64,000 nt of DNA from a virus (IMGVR_UViG_3300032299_001015:1-64000), one strand, 5' to 3'; numbered from the stretch's first letter, positions 33,579 to 43,513 are shown. Numbers and translations are program-made. Notes: a model not told the origin generated them from the letters alone.

Positions 33579-36500
33579 TACCCAGCACTCCTACTATGAT
33601 TTCTTCTACCGTTTGCTTGATTTATCATACTAATAACTTTATTAGCAATTGCGTTACTACTCTTTCCACCCGCACCATTAATAACAATATTTACTTTACT
33701 GGAATTCCTTACTGAAGAACTGTTAGATCCACCATAACTATTTGCAATGTTGGCGTTCATGCTTGAGGGGTTTATTGTCTCCACCTGGGGGACACCAAAT
33801 GTTGGAGTAGCCGTAGACATAGATCCTACAAAACCACCACCAGCATATTTGGCGGGAGAAACCATTCTTGGAGCGGTAGTAGCAAGACCACCCATTCCAA
33901 ATTGTCCAGCATTAACCTGATCCATAAATCCTTTACCATATTTTGCAACAGATGATGCTTTAACTACATACTCTCCGTTAGAAAGCATTGCTGGAATCAT
34001 ATCAGATCTTGGTCCGCCTGGTCCAGATACTGCTCCTCCCCCTGCGGAAAGTTTCATTATTCCGCCAGAAGCCTTATACTTCCATGAATTCCAAAAAGCA
34101 GCAGTCCTTGTTTCTGTAGCATCTGCCCAGGTTGGGCGGGGGTTATAGTAACTCCAGTCCCAAGAATAATTCCCATTATTATCCACCCTCATAGCCCACG
34201 GTAAGAAGTTTTTACCACTCTGAGATACATTCTTGTATGCAACGCTAGAGTTGTAAACTGGATCATTTAATATTTTATCATCTGATATCCACCACGGCTG
34301 GCTTCCATAACTTGGTTTATTTAATTGGAATATCCCATAATCACCTGTATCATAAATATTCCTGCCACCAGATTCTCTCATAGCAATAGACCATGCTAAT
34401 CTTTGCAAGTTTGTGGGCCATCCTCCTGCACGGATATGTCCAAGAGTTCTATTAGCATCTTCTACAGTATATCCATCTGGAATATTAGAAAATTGTATAT
34501 TTCCTGTTGGCTCATTAGTACTTCCGTTATTATTTGAATTAGACTGTTTATCAGAAACAGGCGTTCCAGCCATAGATAAAATTCCAAATAGTCCTTTTTT
34601 AGGAGCGGCAATCGATGGAGTTATCTGTACGGAAGAAGCGCCTGAGCCACCATTATTAGTTTCAGAAGTTTCTCCTCTATTAGTTTCAGAAGTTTCTCCT
34701 CCACCCTGCTCCCAGATTCTATCGGCATTTGATTGGTATAAACCAAGTGGGTATAAGGTGTCCCCTCTTTGTCCATTTGGCCTATTAGGTCCAGAGGCAG
34801 CAGCCCAGTCTTTATGGTTAATAATTTTTCCATCAAATGAAGGCCATCCAGCATACTCTTTAATTGCCGCACTCATTCTTGCAATGGTGTCAAACATCCC
34901 AGCGGTAAAGTCTTTTTTAAGACCTTGGGACTCTACCTCTATTTGCCAAAGTGTATTTGAGGCACCGCCTAGATTTTTAAGATCTTCTTTTAGTCCAGCG
35001 TATTCTTTATTATTAAATATTTCTGCTGCATAAGATCCTTCTGTTCCTCCAGCGCCAGCGCCCCACCCAGTACCGCCATATGCAAGAATATGTGCTGTAG
35101 CGTCTCTACCAACCATAGCCTGGACGACGGGCTTCCCTGCTTCTGGATTTCTAGCCATCCATTCTAATACTCCTGGGCCAACACCAGCAGTATGATGCAT
35201 CATAATACCACTTGGCTTGCCCCCAGGCCATGACCCGTATTGGTCCCAACTAGAATAATATGACAGTCTATTCTTTGGTATCCATTTATCTAATGATTTC
35301 TTTAACTCTACTGGTCCACCATCAGCAAATTTTCCAGCATTGATAGTATCCATCATGTCTTTGCCGTACTTGCTTACACTAGAGGCTTGAACTACATATT
35401 CTCCGTTTGAAAGCATTGCTGGGATTACATCAGACTTGGGACCACCTGGACCAGAAATATAACCGCCATATGCTACATTTGGAAGATTTTTTTTGGGAAT
35501 TGGTGGCAAGAAGGAAGAAAGTCCAAGTTTTCCTCTTAAGTCTTCATAACTACCGACTCCGCCATAGCCACTATTACTAGTAGGAGTGCCTCCAAAATAT
35601 GCTGCTCCAAATAAATCATTATACATTTGTACTAATTGCTTTTCTGCATCAAGTCGCTCAATATCCCCAGCAGCAACTTGTTGTTTCAAAACTGCATCAA
35701 GTGAGGCAATTTGATTTTTAACTAAATCAGCGTATCTTTTTGCTAGTTGCTCGCCAAAAACTTTAGTTACTTCTTTGTAACTTTCAATTTCTCCGTTTTT
35801 AATTCCATCAATTATATCTTTTGCCTCTTGATTCTTGCTAGATCTGTTTTCTAATCTTCTTTCCAACTCTTCATTATGCTTTTCAGTTTCATCGTCATAG
35901 TTCTTCATGTTGGTTTCGTGCATTTCAGATTCTTTATCCATTAAATCTTGAATTGAATCCATACGATCTTGCATCATCTTTTCATACTCTTCTTGTTCTT
36001 TTTGCTTTTCGCTTCTTGTTTCATCAATGGCTTCTAGTTCTAAATCTCTTCTTTCTTCAATTCCGCTAATTTGTTCATCATAGGAGAATTGTTGAGCATC
36101 CTGAGACATTTGTTCACGATCTTGCAGGAACCCAAATACATCTCCTGAAGCAAGTTTTTGCAAGGCTCCAAAAGCAGTATTTCTTTGTTGAGCGTAGAAA
36201 GAGTCGGCCTTCTGATTCTTTTGCAAAGATTTAATGTAAGCATCAGAAGACTTCTCAATCTTGTCAGATTTTTCATCTAACTGATCCATCTCTTCGTCAA
36301 ATGATTCCTTCTTGATATCCATCTCATCCTGCATTGCTTCAAGAGAATCCTCACGGGCCTTCTGTTCCAACTCAAAGTTCTCTTGAATAGACTCTTTCTC
36401 TTTCTCCCTAGACTTGGCATAACTTTCAATCTTATCTTGCATTTTATCCACAGATTCAGAGATATCATCCATGGCTATAGTAATTGGGGAAGAGTCTGCA

Positions 36501-39500
36501 AAATCTAACAGCGCCTGTTTTGTATCATCTAAGGCTGCATTAAGTGTTGCTAGCCTACTCGCATTTTCTATTGCTGCTCTTGCAAGAGCATCATCAAATT
36601 GTCCAGCAGCATTTTTTGCTTCTGTTAAGGGAACTCCTAGCGCAGTCATTTGAATCGCTAAGGCTTGAGTCTCTGCAGTAGAGTTTTGTAGTTGATCTAA
36701 AAGTTGATTAATTACTGGATCATCTAACTCGCCCATCATATTTTTAAATTCATCAAATGCCATCTCACGGGCAGACGTTCCCATTCCAAGAATATCACCC
36801 GCATCTTCATTTAGTGCTAAGTAAGATTCTCTAATTTTATCTAGATTTTGAGCAACTAGTTCTGGCGCAGTCTGAGATATTTCTATAGAACTCTTTAATG
36901 CTTGAACAAACTCTGGCCCACCAGCCAGAACATTCTTAAAATTACGACTAGCAACTTGAGGTGTACTTCTTCCATATAACCCAGGGTTATCAATTGCTTG
37001 CTGTCTCATTGCTTCACTTGCTGCTGTTTGTTGGCCTGCTACTGACTCTGGGCTAATATTGTCTACTGTTTGTTGATATGCCTCTTCTATTGTTTTTGCT
37101 TCTAATAAACCATTAGAGAATGCGCTAGCAAATGCAATTCCACCTTTATATCCAGCCTCTGCTGATATAGCCTTAATTGCATCCTGAGCCTCTTGTGCAC
37201 TCATTCCAGAAATAATCATCTTGGTGTATGCAGCACCAAGGTCGGCTGCTCCAACAGTAGTAACTGAAGTTTTCAATTTTTCAATAAGGCCTGCATAGTC
37301 TTCACTAACAGCCATACGCAATTCAGAGTTTATTGAGGATAGTTCTTTTGATGCTCCTGCTGCCTGGATGTTTTCCAGCGCACTTCCAAGACTGTCGATA
37401 GTCTTGCCAAAGAATTCCGCAGTCTTGGCTGGTTCAGCAAAGGCGGCATTTGCTTTTTCTTTTGCTTCATCAAGAGATTTCTTATACATGTATAGGCCAG
37501 CAGCAGTAATAACTAATGGAATTGCTACTGCTGCTACCGTTCCTGCTGCTGCGGCACCGCCTCCTGCTAAAGCCCCTCCAATTCCAGTCAAGGCCTTGCC
37601 TCCTCCACCAAGTAGACCTGCTGTTAGTGCGCCTCTTCCTGCTGCTGCTGCGGTGGCGCGTGCACCAAGGCCAGCCATGCCACCACCCATTTTTTTCACA
37701 CCGCCAACAATGCCCCCGCCAATACCTGTTCCTGAAAATGCCTGTAGTGCAAAAATAGCAGTAGTTAATGCTGTTGTAAACATCATTATTTTGGAAGATG
37801 CTTCGCTGGTAGCCCCACTAAACATCGTTACAGTGCTTGCTAGCATGGAGGCCCCCATAGCCGCATTCATTGCCCCTGCACCACGCATACCCCCAGACCC
37901 CCGTGCATCAGTTAAACTTTTTCCAGGGCCTACATTATTTAAATACGCTTCTCTTCTTTGTGCAGCAAGAGCCTTTCTTTGATCCATTGATATATCGCCA
38001 AATCTAGATGGTCTATTTGCTCCACTAGCAGCATAGGGAGACACCCCGCCCATAAGATATGATCCTGGGGTAAACATCGTTCCTTCTTGAACAGATCTTT
38101 TTACTATTGATTGATTTAATTGCTTCTCTGCTATAGCCTTAGATTCTGCTGCATTTGCAGCATTTCTTTCTGCTCTTTCTCTGATTGAAATAATATCTCT
38201 TAATTTCTTTTCCTCGGCGGCAAGTAGAGATTCTTCTTGGGCAAGTTTATCTAAAGCAGCAGCACGTTTTGTTCCTGCAACTGTTCCATCTTTATGTACC
38301 CATCTACCAGTTTCTAGATCCTTTGTCCAGTTTGCAAGAACAATGTTATGTTGTTTTTGTTGGACAACAATTCTTTGTTTTGTATCTGCAATAAGACCAG
38401 TTTGTTGAGTTTCCTTAATTAGGGCTTTTTCTAGAAGTTTCCTAGCATTTTCTTCTCTTTGATATACGGTTGCTGTAGATCTAGATTCTAATCCTGGGCC
38501 TATAGGTCCAGTTCTAACTTGCTTAGATGTAGCAATTCTAAGCCCTCTTTCTAGACCAATAATTGCGCCGTTACCAATATTCTTACCAGCCTTTTCTCCA
38601 ATTGAATCTGCCTTTTTTGATGGAGAAGAAGATTGAATTGCTCTAACAACTCCTTCGTCTAATGCTCTTTCAAGATCCACCGTTGACTTTCTCGCCCATG
38701 AATCTGCTGCGAGCCTTGAACCTTTATAAGTACCAGTTCCAGATGTTGAAACTCCTAAAGCCATTCTTCCTGGTCTTTCTTTTCCTTCATTAGTTCTTAA
38801 ATATTCAACAGTCCCATATTGTTTTGATAGTGCAAGAAGTCTTTGCGCGGCAATATCTCCCGCATTTGACAGTTTAACTAATTCTGCCTCTACTAGTCTG
38901 TAAAGTTGTGGATCATTAATTAATTCACCTTCTAGTCTAGCCATTGCAGAAGTTATACCTGTAATAGTTGGTTGAAGTTGATCAAATGACAGGCCAGTCG
39001 CTTTCATCATTAATGACCATCTTTCCCGATCTTTTAGTTCAGCAGCCAGAATGCTCTTTTTTACACCCTTACCCTCTACTTCTGTGTTTAATGCATCATT
39101 GGTTGCTTTACTAAGGCTAACGACTAGGTTATTAAATAGTTTTACTTCTGTAATTCCATCTGCTAGCATTTGTTGAAGTACTCTTCTTGCTCCAGACGTA
39201 GCAGAATCCATTGCACTTGTTATGGGTACAGTTACAGATCTAGTTAAATGTGCAAGCCTAGATGTTCCTCCACCATTTTCATACCCCTTTAATGTTCCAC
39301 GATTCATCTGCATGAGGACGGGAGCATATTTTTCTGTAGCCGCACGATTAACAATAAATTCACCAGGCTCAAGCATCGCGGGAATTTTATCTCCCCGACC
39401 TGAACCAGGAACAAATTCTGGTCTGGTAGAACCAGCCTGTCTTCTAATTGGAACGGCACCCCTAGGTGCTGGAGCCACTCCAGGAACAAATAATGCTGGG

Positions 39501-41404
39501 TTAGATGTACTTAATTTTCTTAAAGAAGTTTCATATGCAGACATTACCCCAACAAGTCTCTTCATTGCTGTTTCTTGGGTTGTAAAAGATGCTGTAAGAT
39601 TGTCTACTCCAAATTTTGCCGCCATAACCTCTGAGTTGAGAAGTTCAAATCTTTCAACTTTAAGGCCAGACATTCTAGCGCCAAGCCTAGTAACCATCAT
39701 TCCAAATTTAAGGCCATTGGCAATTAAATTACCAAATAGACCAACCAACATAATAATTGGTCCTGCCAAAGCAGCAATAGCAACACCTAACTTGGCAAAG
39801 TTTTTAATTGGCCCTGGTAAATCTTGGAAGAATCCTGAAAATTTTTGAATGCCTTCGCCAATAAATGAAAGTATTGGAATCAATGTTTCTGTGAGGGCCT
39901 GACCAATAGGCATGATTGCATTCTTTAAATCTTCCAAGGTTCTTTGGAATTTAACTGCGGTTGATTCTGTGAGAGTTTTAATTTCTTGATTTGCTACTGC
40001 CGCCAAATCAGTAGAACTTTTTGCCGCTAATTCTATTACTGATTGTGTCTGAGATCCTGTTCTTCCAATATTATCAAATAGAGCAGAAACTCTGGCAAAC
40101 TGATACTTACCAAAAATTTGCTCAATTACTCTAGATCTTCCAAATTCATCCAGACCATCTAGAGCATTCTTCATAGCATAAATTGTGGGCATTAACTGGC
40201 CCTTATTTGCATCAACAATTCCTACTAAATCTATACCAAACTTCTTAGCCACCTCACTAGCCTGCTTTGTTGGATTAATCAGGGAGGCGAGGCCAGATTT
40301 TAATGCATTCGCTGCTTCTGCGGCTGGGATGCCACCCTCTCGCATAGCCACAAGTAGAGTTGCAAGATCTTTAACATCTCCACCTAAACTTCTAACTACT
40401 GGACCAACTTTAGGAATAGCAGTTGATAAATCTTGAAGAGTTGCAGATGTTTGGTTTTCAACAGCGTTAAGGAAGTTAATTGACTCTGCTAATTCATCTG
40501 TATTAAGTCTGAATGCTGACTGCAGGGCAAGAGTTGCTTTCATTGCTTCTTGTCTATCTACTTCACCAAGGACCGCCAATCTAGTGGTTTGCTGGACAGA
40601 GTTAATCAGATCTTCGCCTTCTGCTCCAGTTGCAGCAATATCTGCAGCAAGAGCGGCAGTATCTTTAGCAGCGATTCCATAGGTACGAGATATTTCGTAA
40701 GCCAATTGTTGAATTTGTTCTCTCATGCGAGTAGTTGACTCACTAATTGCGCCACCAAGATCAGAACCATAAACCTTTTGGAACCTTGTCAATTCTTTGT
40801 CAAGGTCTCTGAACTGTTTAGAGGCTAAGGCTGTAAACATCGCCAAAGGAATGCTAAATCCAACCATCAGTTGGCGACCAGCCCACTGAGTATTTTTACC
40901 CCAGTTAAGCATAGATGTGGCACCGTTGTCAATTAGTTGATTGAAAATAGAAAATTTTTGAGCAGCCATTGCTGCAGAGTTTCCAGTAGCAGCAATAGAT
41001 GTAGGGGTAAGCATCATCATCTGCCCACCGCCCATTGGCACAGAAACAGACTGCTGGTATCTAACTTGCTGTTGAGCAAGTTGCTTCATTAAACTATTTT
41101 GCTTTGTATATCCTGCAACTGCTTCACGGAATGACTCTCGCATAGTCAGGCGGTTGGCAGCAATTTGCTTACCAAAATTTTCTACGGCATTATGAGCCTG
41201 TATTGTTTTAGCAGTAAATCCACCAATTTGTCCAACACCAGTAGCAAATGTTGCTGCTAGGCTTCTTTGCGCTGAAAGAGCAGATTTATCTAAGGTGTTA
41301 AAGGCAGCACTTAAAGCGCTAATCTGACCAGTAAGTGCTTTAATTTGAGCCTGGGCAGGAGAAAGGTTCGCGTTATATGTAATAACTGAATTAATATTAG
41401 CCAA
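33578..41404 (-). CDS. Tape measure protein with amidase and lysozyme-like domains
   Basis: 2,608 residues, starting at a TTG (GGAGG 9 bases upstream). N-terminal third: phage tape measure helices and a TP901-type core (AADIAATGAEGEDLI...). Hydrophobic segments near 538-570, 1178-1225 and 1282-1305. Coiled coils near 1651-1718 and 1775-1840. Amidase-like domain about 2041-2228 (GIMMHHTAG, QIEVES, INHKDWAAASG). Lysozyme-like domain about 2318-2441 (AWSIAMRESGGRN...GIFQLNKPS). A Gly-rich motif ending IPAMLSNGEYVV appears at three places (about 668, 1985 and 2460). It sets tail length and should breach peptidoglycan during injection. Confidence 0.92.
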   Translation of the reverse strand: MANINSVITYNANLSPAQAQIKALTGQISALSAAFNTLDKSALSAQRSLAATFATGVGQIGGFTAKTIQAHNAVENFGKQIAANRLTMRESFREAVAGYTKQNSLMKQLAQQQVRYQQSVSVPMGGGQMMMLTPTSIAATGNSAAMAAQKFSIFNQLIDNGATSMLNWGKNTQWAGRQLMVGFSIPLAMFTALASKQFRDLDKELTRFQKVYGSDLGGAISESTTRMREQIQQLAYEISRTYGIAAKDTAALAADIAATGAEGEDLINSVQQTTRLAVLGEVDRQEAMKATLALQSAFRLNTDELAESINFLNAVENQTSATLQDLSTAIPKVGPVVRSLGGDVKDLATLLVAMREGGIPAAEAANALKSGLASLINPTKQASEVAKKFGIDLVGIVDANKGQLMPTIYAMKNALDGLDEFGRSRVIEQIFGKYQFARVSALFDNIGRTGSQTQSVIELAAKSSTDLAAVANQEIKTLTESTAVKFQRTLEDLKNAIMPIGQALTETLIPILSFIGEGIQKFSGFFQDLPGPIKNFAKLGVAIAALAGPIIMLVGLFGNLIANGLKFGMMVTRLGARMSGLKVERFELLNSEVMAAKFGVDNLTASFTTQETAMKRLVGVMSAYETSLRKLSTSNPALFVPGVAPAPRGAVPIRRQAGSTRPEFVPGSGRGDKIPAMLEPGEFIVNRAATEKYAPVLMQMNRGTLKGYENGGGTSRLAHLTRSVTVPITSAMDSATSGARRVLQQMLADGITEVKLFNNLVVSLSKATNDALNTEVEGKGVKKSILAAELKDRERWSLMMKATGLSFDQLQPTITGITSAMARLEGELINDPQLYRLVEAELVKLSNAGDIAAQRLLALSKQYGTVEYLRTNEGKERPGRMALGVSTSGTGTYKGSRLAADSWARKSTVDLERALDEGVVRAIQSSSPSKKADSIGEKAGKNIGNGAIIGLERGLRIATSKQVRTGPIGPGLESRSTATVYQREENARKLLEKALIKETQQTGLIADTKQRIVVQQKQHNIVLANWTKDLETGRWVHKDGTVAGTKRAAALDKLAQEESLLAAEEKKLRDIISIRERAERNAANAAESKAIAEKQLNQSIVKRSVQEGTMFTPGSYLMGGVSPYAASGANRPSRFGDISMDQRKALAAQRREAYLNNVGPGKSLTDARGSGGMRGAGAMNAAMGASMLASTVTMFSGATSEASSKIMMFTTALTTAIFALQAFSGTGIGGGIVGGVKKMGGGMAGLGARATAAAAGRGALTAGLLGGGGKALTGIGGALAGGGAAAAGTVAAVAIPLVITAAGLYMYKKSLDEAKEKANAAFAEPAKTAEFFGKTIDSLGSALENIQAAGASKELSSINSELRMAVSEDYAGLIEKLKTSVTTVGAADLGAAYTKMIISGMSAQEAQDAIKAISAEAGYKGGIAFASAFSNGLLEAKTIEEAYQQTVDNISPESVAGQQTAASEAMRQQAIDNPGLYGRSTPQVASRNFKNVLAGGPEFVQALKSSIEISQTAPELVAQNLDKIRESYLALNEDAGDILGMGTSAREMAFDEFKNMMGELDDPVINQLLDQLQNSTAETQALAIQMTALGVPLTEAKNAAGQFDDALARAAIENASRLATLNAALDDTKQALLDFADSSPITIAMDDISESVDKMQDKIESYAKSREKEKESIQENFELEQKAREDSLEAMQDEMDIKKESFDEEMDQLDEKSDKIEKSSDAYIKSLQKNQKADSFYAQQRNTAFGALQKLASGDVFGFLQDREQMSQDAQQFSYDEQISGIEERRDLELEAIDETRSEKQKEQEEYEKMMQDRMDSIQDLMDKESEMHETNMKNYDDETEKHNEELERRLENRSSKNQEAKDIIDGIKNGEIESYKEVTKVFGEQLAKRYADLVKNQIASLDAVLKQQVAAGDIERLDAEKQLVQMYNDLFGAAYFGGTPTSNSGYGGVGSYEDLRGKLGLSSFLPPIPKKNLPNVAYGGYISGPGGPKSDVIPAMLSNGEYVVQASSVSKYGKDMMDTINAGKFADGGPVELKKSLDKWIPKNRLSYYSSWDQYGSWPGGKPSGIMMHHTAGVGPGVLEWMARNPEAGKPVVQAMVGRDATAHILAYGGTGWGAGAGGTEGSYAAEIFNNKEYAGLKEDLKNLGGASNTLWQIEVESQGLKKDFTAGMFDTIARMSAAIKEYAGWPSFDGKIINHKDWAAASGPNRPNGQRGDTLYPLGLYQSNADRIWEQGGGETSETNRGETSETNNGGSGASSVQITPSIAAPKKGLFGILSMAGTPVSDKQSNSNNNGSTNEPTGNIQFSNIPDGYTVEDANRTLGHIRAGGWPTNLQRLAWSIAMRESGGRNIYDTGDYGIFQLNKPSYGSQPWWISDDKILNDPVYNSSVAYKNVSQSGKNFLPWAMRVDNNGNYSWDWSYYNPRPTWADATETRTAAFWNSWKYKASGGIMKLSAGGGAVSGPGGPRSDMIPAMLSNGEYVVKASSVAKYGKGFMDQVNAGQFGMGGLATTAPRMVSPAKYAGGGFVGSMSTATPTFGVPQVETINPSSMNANIANSYGGSNSSSVRNSSKVNIVINGAGGKSSNAIANKVISMINQANGRRNHSRSAG

Positions 41405-42082
41405 GTTCTGCGCCCTCCGCTATTTGATAAATTACTCCCATATCTGGAGTTAAACCTTGGCTTATGGCTCCCGCAGCACTTTTATCACCAGTCAACCTCT
41501 CCACCGCCCTGGCTTGAATTTCTTCAATAGTCGGTATTCTGCTTATTTCTGCATCGATATCTTCATCGATTTTTTCGTCAAGGTCTACGCCTTGAAGTGC
41601 AGCCATAAACTTTTGCCTCCTACGTTCAGATTCATATACTGCTTTTAGTGTTGCAGCAAGTTCTGGCATTGATAGCGACGATTCAAGTTCATCGTAGTCC
41701 TTCCAGTGACCCAGAAGAAATACTTCCCCTAGCATAGAGGCTAGATCTAGATCCTCCCAGCGAGTTCCTGAGCCGTCGCTACTAGGTTTGGGTCATTCAA
41801 CTTGATATCAGCAGCGACCTCAAGAATCTTGTACATGGTCTGAAGATCTACTGCTTCTTCAAGTTTTTCTGTGTCGTCTGCCAAATCTGGTGCAAACTGA
41901 CGGAATGCAATAGAGGTACATTTGATAAGAACATCAAGGAACTGATCTTCATTCTCTACCTCTGAAGCCTTCTGCCATTCCTTCATAACCTCTCTTAAAT
42001 TCTTAAGGTTAAGTGGCTTGACGATAATAGTTTGACCGTCAAGAAGTTCTAGTTCGACCGTTTCAAAAACCTTAGTAGCCAT
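41397..42082 (-). CDS. Tail assembly chaperone G-GT fusion made by -1 frameshift
   Basis: Predicted 228 residues: 99 from the upstream frame to Asn at the slip site, then 129 from the -1 frame to the stop at 41397. The -1 frame carries RWEDLDLASMLGEVFLLGHWKDYDELESSLS, which resembles the T half of tail chaperones, continuous upstream of the ATG at 41735. An in-frame stop (TGA at 41795-41793) lies just before the slip site, so this product can only arise by slippage. Known from lambda G-GT; basis is the sequence signal. Confidence 0.78.
41747..42082 (-). CDS. Tail assembly chaperone G
   Basis: 111 residues from the ATG at 42082, AAGGA 7 bases upstream; a TTG two codons upstream is less likely. 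Begins MATKVFETVELELLDGQTIIVKPLNLKNLREVMKEW, a beta-strand then helix pattern like other siphovirus G-type chaperones. Its stop (41749-41747) ends the unshifted product. G and GT-type proteins bind the tape measure and guide tail tube assembly. Confidence 0.8.
   Translation of the reverse strand: MATKVFETVELELLDGQTIIVKPLNLKNLREVMKEWQKASEVENEDQFLDVLIKCTSIAFRQFAPDLADDTEKLEEAVDLQTMYKILEVAADIKLNDPNLVATAQELAGRI
41759..41792 (-). promoter_or_regulatory. -1 ribosomal frameshift signal, CCCAAAC plus hairpin
   Basis: In the zero frame the heptamer reads C-CCA-AAC (41792-41786), a perfect X-XXY-YYZ slip site. Five bases later, AGCGA (41780-41776) can pair with TCGCT (41763-41759), a 5-bp stem with a 12-base loop, at the usual spacing. 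The -1 frame stop TGA at 41795-41793 immediately precedes the heptamer. All elements are directly visible. Confidence 0.8.
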
Positions 42083-42109
42083 TAACAAATCCTTTCGTTG
42101 TTTACAAAT

Positions 42110-42115
42110 ATTATA
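42110..42115 (-). promoter_or_regulatory. Candidate -10 element after the tail tube gene terminator
   Basis: TATAAT in the context ACGGTATAATATTTG, 28 bases before the chaperone ATG and just behind the intrinsic terminator at 42132-42153. No convincing -35 is visible at 16-18 bases. A weak or activator-dependent promoter is plausible. Confidence 0.4.
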
Positions 42116-42131
42116 CCGTATAAATGATAAA

Positions 42132-42153
42132 GACGCAGCAAAAATGCTGCGTC
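42132..42153 (-). terminator. Intrinsic terminator after the tail tube gene
   Basis: GACGCAGC (42153-42146), a 6-base loop ATTTTT, GCTGCGTC (42139-42132), then TTTATCATTT on the minus strand. An outer TGATA/TATCA pair extends the stem across a 2-base internal loop. It lies between the tail tube stop and the chaperone start. Confidence 0.8.
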
Positions 42154-42177
42154 CCTATCATAAACTGTATTAAATTA

Positions 42178-42951
42178 TTAGAAGATACGGTCAACAATCT
42201 TGCCGTATGCAGCGTTACCGTCAGGAGCCTGGTTATCGGTTGTGGTTGAGGGAAGAACGCGGAAGTTAACAGGGAATACAGTAGCATCGTCACGACGAAC
42301 GCCAACACCGACTGCTTCAACAGAAACAGCGCGGTAAACCATGTAGATTCTTTCAGCCTTCTTGCCTGCACCAGCAGATTCAGCAACTGATGTGGGAGCA
42401 GAACCAACAAAGCACATAGAACGTTCTACAGGAGAAATACCTAGAGCGCCACCGTTAAGGTGGAGAAGGTTTTGAACCTGAGCCTGTGCTGAAGCGCCAG
42501 CAAATACTGCGCTTGCACCAGCAACGCCTAATGAACTTGCAGAACCGTCAGCGACAGCGATCTGGTTGTATGATGCGCCTGCGGAGGCAGTTTGGTAATC
42601 ACCTGTAGCACCGCCTGCACCACCAATAGCAACGTAAAGATTCTCAAGTGATGCTTCAGTCAAAGATGTAGCAACGCTAACTCTTTGCTGAGTCTTGAAC
42701 AGACGAGCAGTATCAAGCAACTGGTCAACCATAACGTCATTGAAGGTAGGCTCAATGTTGAGTGTGACACCCTCCATGGTGAAACCAAGGTGGTACCAAT
42801 CACCACTGGGAATGGATGTAACGTTTTGGGGATCTTGTGCGGTTGCGGTAGCAGAAGATACATTGATTCTATTATTTTCTGAACCATTCTTGCCTACATA
42901 GACAACGGCTGCACCAACGATAATATTCTTAGCATTAAAGTCTCTTGCCAT
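42178..42951 (-). CDS. Major tail tube protein
   Basis: 257 residues. Starts MARDFNAKNIIVGAAVVYVG, then DWYHLGFTMEGVTLNIEPTFNDVMVDQLLD, typical of siphovirus tail tube subunits (beta-barrel with a conserved early helix). Position between tail terminator and tail chaperones, strong AAGGAGGTG ribosome site and its own terminator all fit an abundant protein. Confidence 0.85.
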   Translation of the reverse strand: MARDFNAKNIIVGAAVVYVGKNGSENNRINVSSATATAQDPQNVTSIPSGDWYHLGFTMEGVTLNIEPTFNDVMVDQLLDTARLFKTQQRVSVATSLTEASLENLYVAIGGAGGATGDYQTASAGASYNQIAVADGSASSLGVAGASAVFAGASAQAQVQNLLHLNGGALGISPVERSMCFVGSAPTSVAESAGAGKKAERIYMVYRAVSVEAVGVGVRRDDATVFPVNFRVLPSTTTDNQAPDGNAAYGKIVDRIF

Positions 42952-42997
42952 TTATTTTTCACCTCCTTGGAGCGATAATATATACGCTTCCTCGTTA

Positions 42998-43003
42998 ATT
43001 ATA
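42998..43003 (-). promoter_or_regulatory. Candidate -10 element before the tail tube gene
   Basis: TATAAT in context ATAGTATAATTAACG, 47 bases upstream of the tail tube ATG. No good -35 is present at normal spacing. Position suits an extra promoter for an abundant protein. Confidence 0.35.
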
Positions 43004-43018
43004 CTATCATGTACAAGA

Positions 43019-43513
43019 TTATTTTGTATATTCGTAGCAGACTTTAAGGCAAGTGATAAATTTAGGTTGAAAACTATCTATCCTTCTTTCATCTGCTATA
43101 AAATTTTCTTGAAATACATTAATGTATTTAAATTTTGTTAGATATCCCTGCGAGGCTAGATGGTTATTTATATTTCTAGCACTTTCATCCCACCGTTCCA
43201 GTGATTCAACAATCCAGTTCTTGACATAAAATATTTGAGGAAGATCTCCTACAATAATATAATCTGCATCTTCTTTTTGCATAGGCCAAAATGTTCCTGA
43301 TCCTGGAACAAACATGTAGTCATAGAGAATGTATGGAAGAGTGGCTGAATCTGGAGCAAGATTCTCGCTCACTGGATAGAATGGTGTAAAAGAATAATTG
43401 TTAGTGTTCCAAACAGCACTTGCTATTGCTGGCTGACCAACAACATTTCCCTTTGCTAAATCCCATAAATAATTATTAATTAGAACTATAGGAAGTTCTG
43501 TATAACTAGGCAT
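43019..43513 (-). CDS. Tail terminator-like protein (164 aa)
   Basis: 164 residues. Contains ELPIVLINNYLWDLAKGN, DATLPYILYDY and a second half with KNWIVESLERWDESARNINNHL, a strand-helix pattern seen in tail completion proteins. It lies between the head-tail neck protein and the tail tube gene, the usual tail terminator position. Function from synteny. Confidence 0.6.
   Translation of the reverse strand: MPSYTELPIVLINNYLWDLAKGNVVGQPAIASAVWNTNNYSFTPFYPVSENLAPDSATLPYILYDYMFVPGSGTFWPMQKEDADYIIVGDLPQIFYVKNWIVESLERWDESARNINNHLASQGYLTKFKYINVFQENFIADERRIDSFQPKFITCLKVCYEYTK

Noticed and set aside
34413-35033. 206-codon plus-strand open frame
   Set aside because: Opposite the amidase-like and lysozyme-like region of the tape measure protein; Pro/Ser-rich antisense translation.
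37368-37982. 204-codon open frame on the plus strand inside the tape measure gene
   Set aside because: Antisense shadow of the alanine- and glycine-rich tape measure sequence; low-complexity translation, no ribosome site.
39222-39848. 208-codon plus-strand open frame inside the tape measure gene
   Set aside because: Mirror of the tape measure reading frame; composition and lack of signals argue against a gene.
41397-41735. Independent gene starting at the ATG 41735
   Set aside because: The same frame continues upstream with chaperone-like sequence and meets a frameshift slip site, so the ATG is more likely internal to the fusion.
42111-42410. 99-codon minus-strand frame inside the tail tube gene
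   Set aside because: Alternate frame of a well-supported gene with a hydrophobic, low-quality translation and no start signal.
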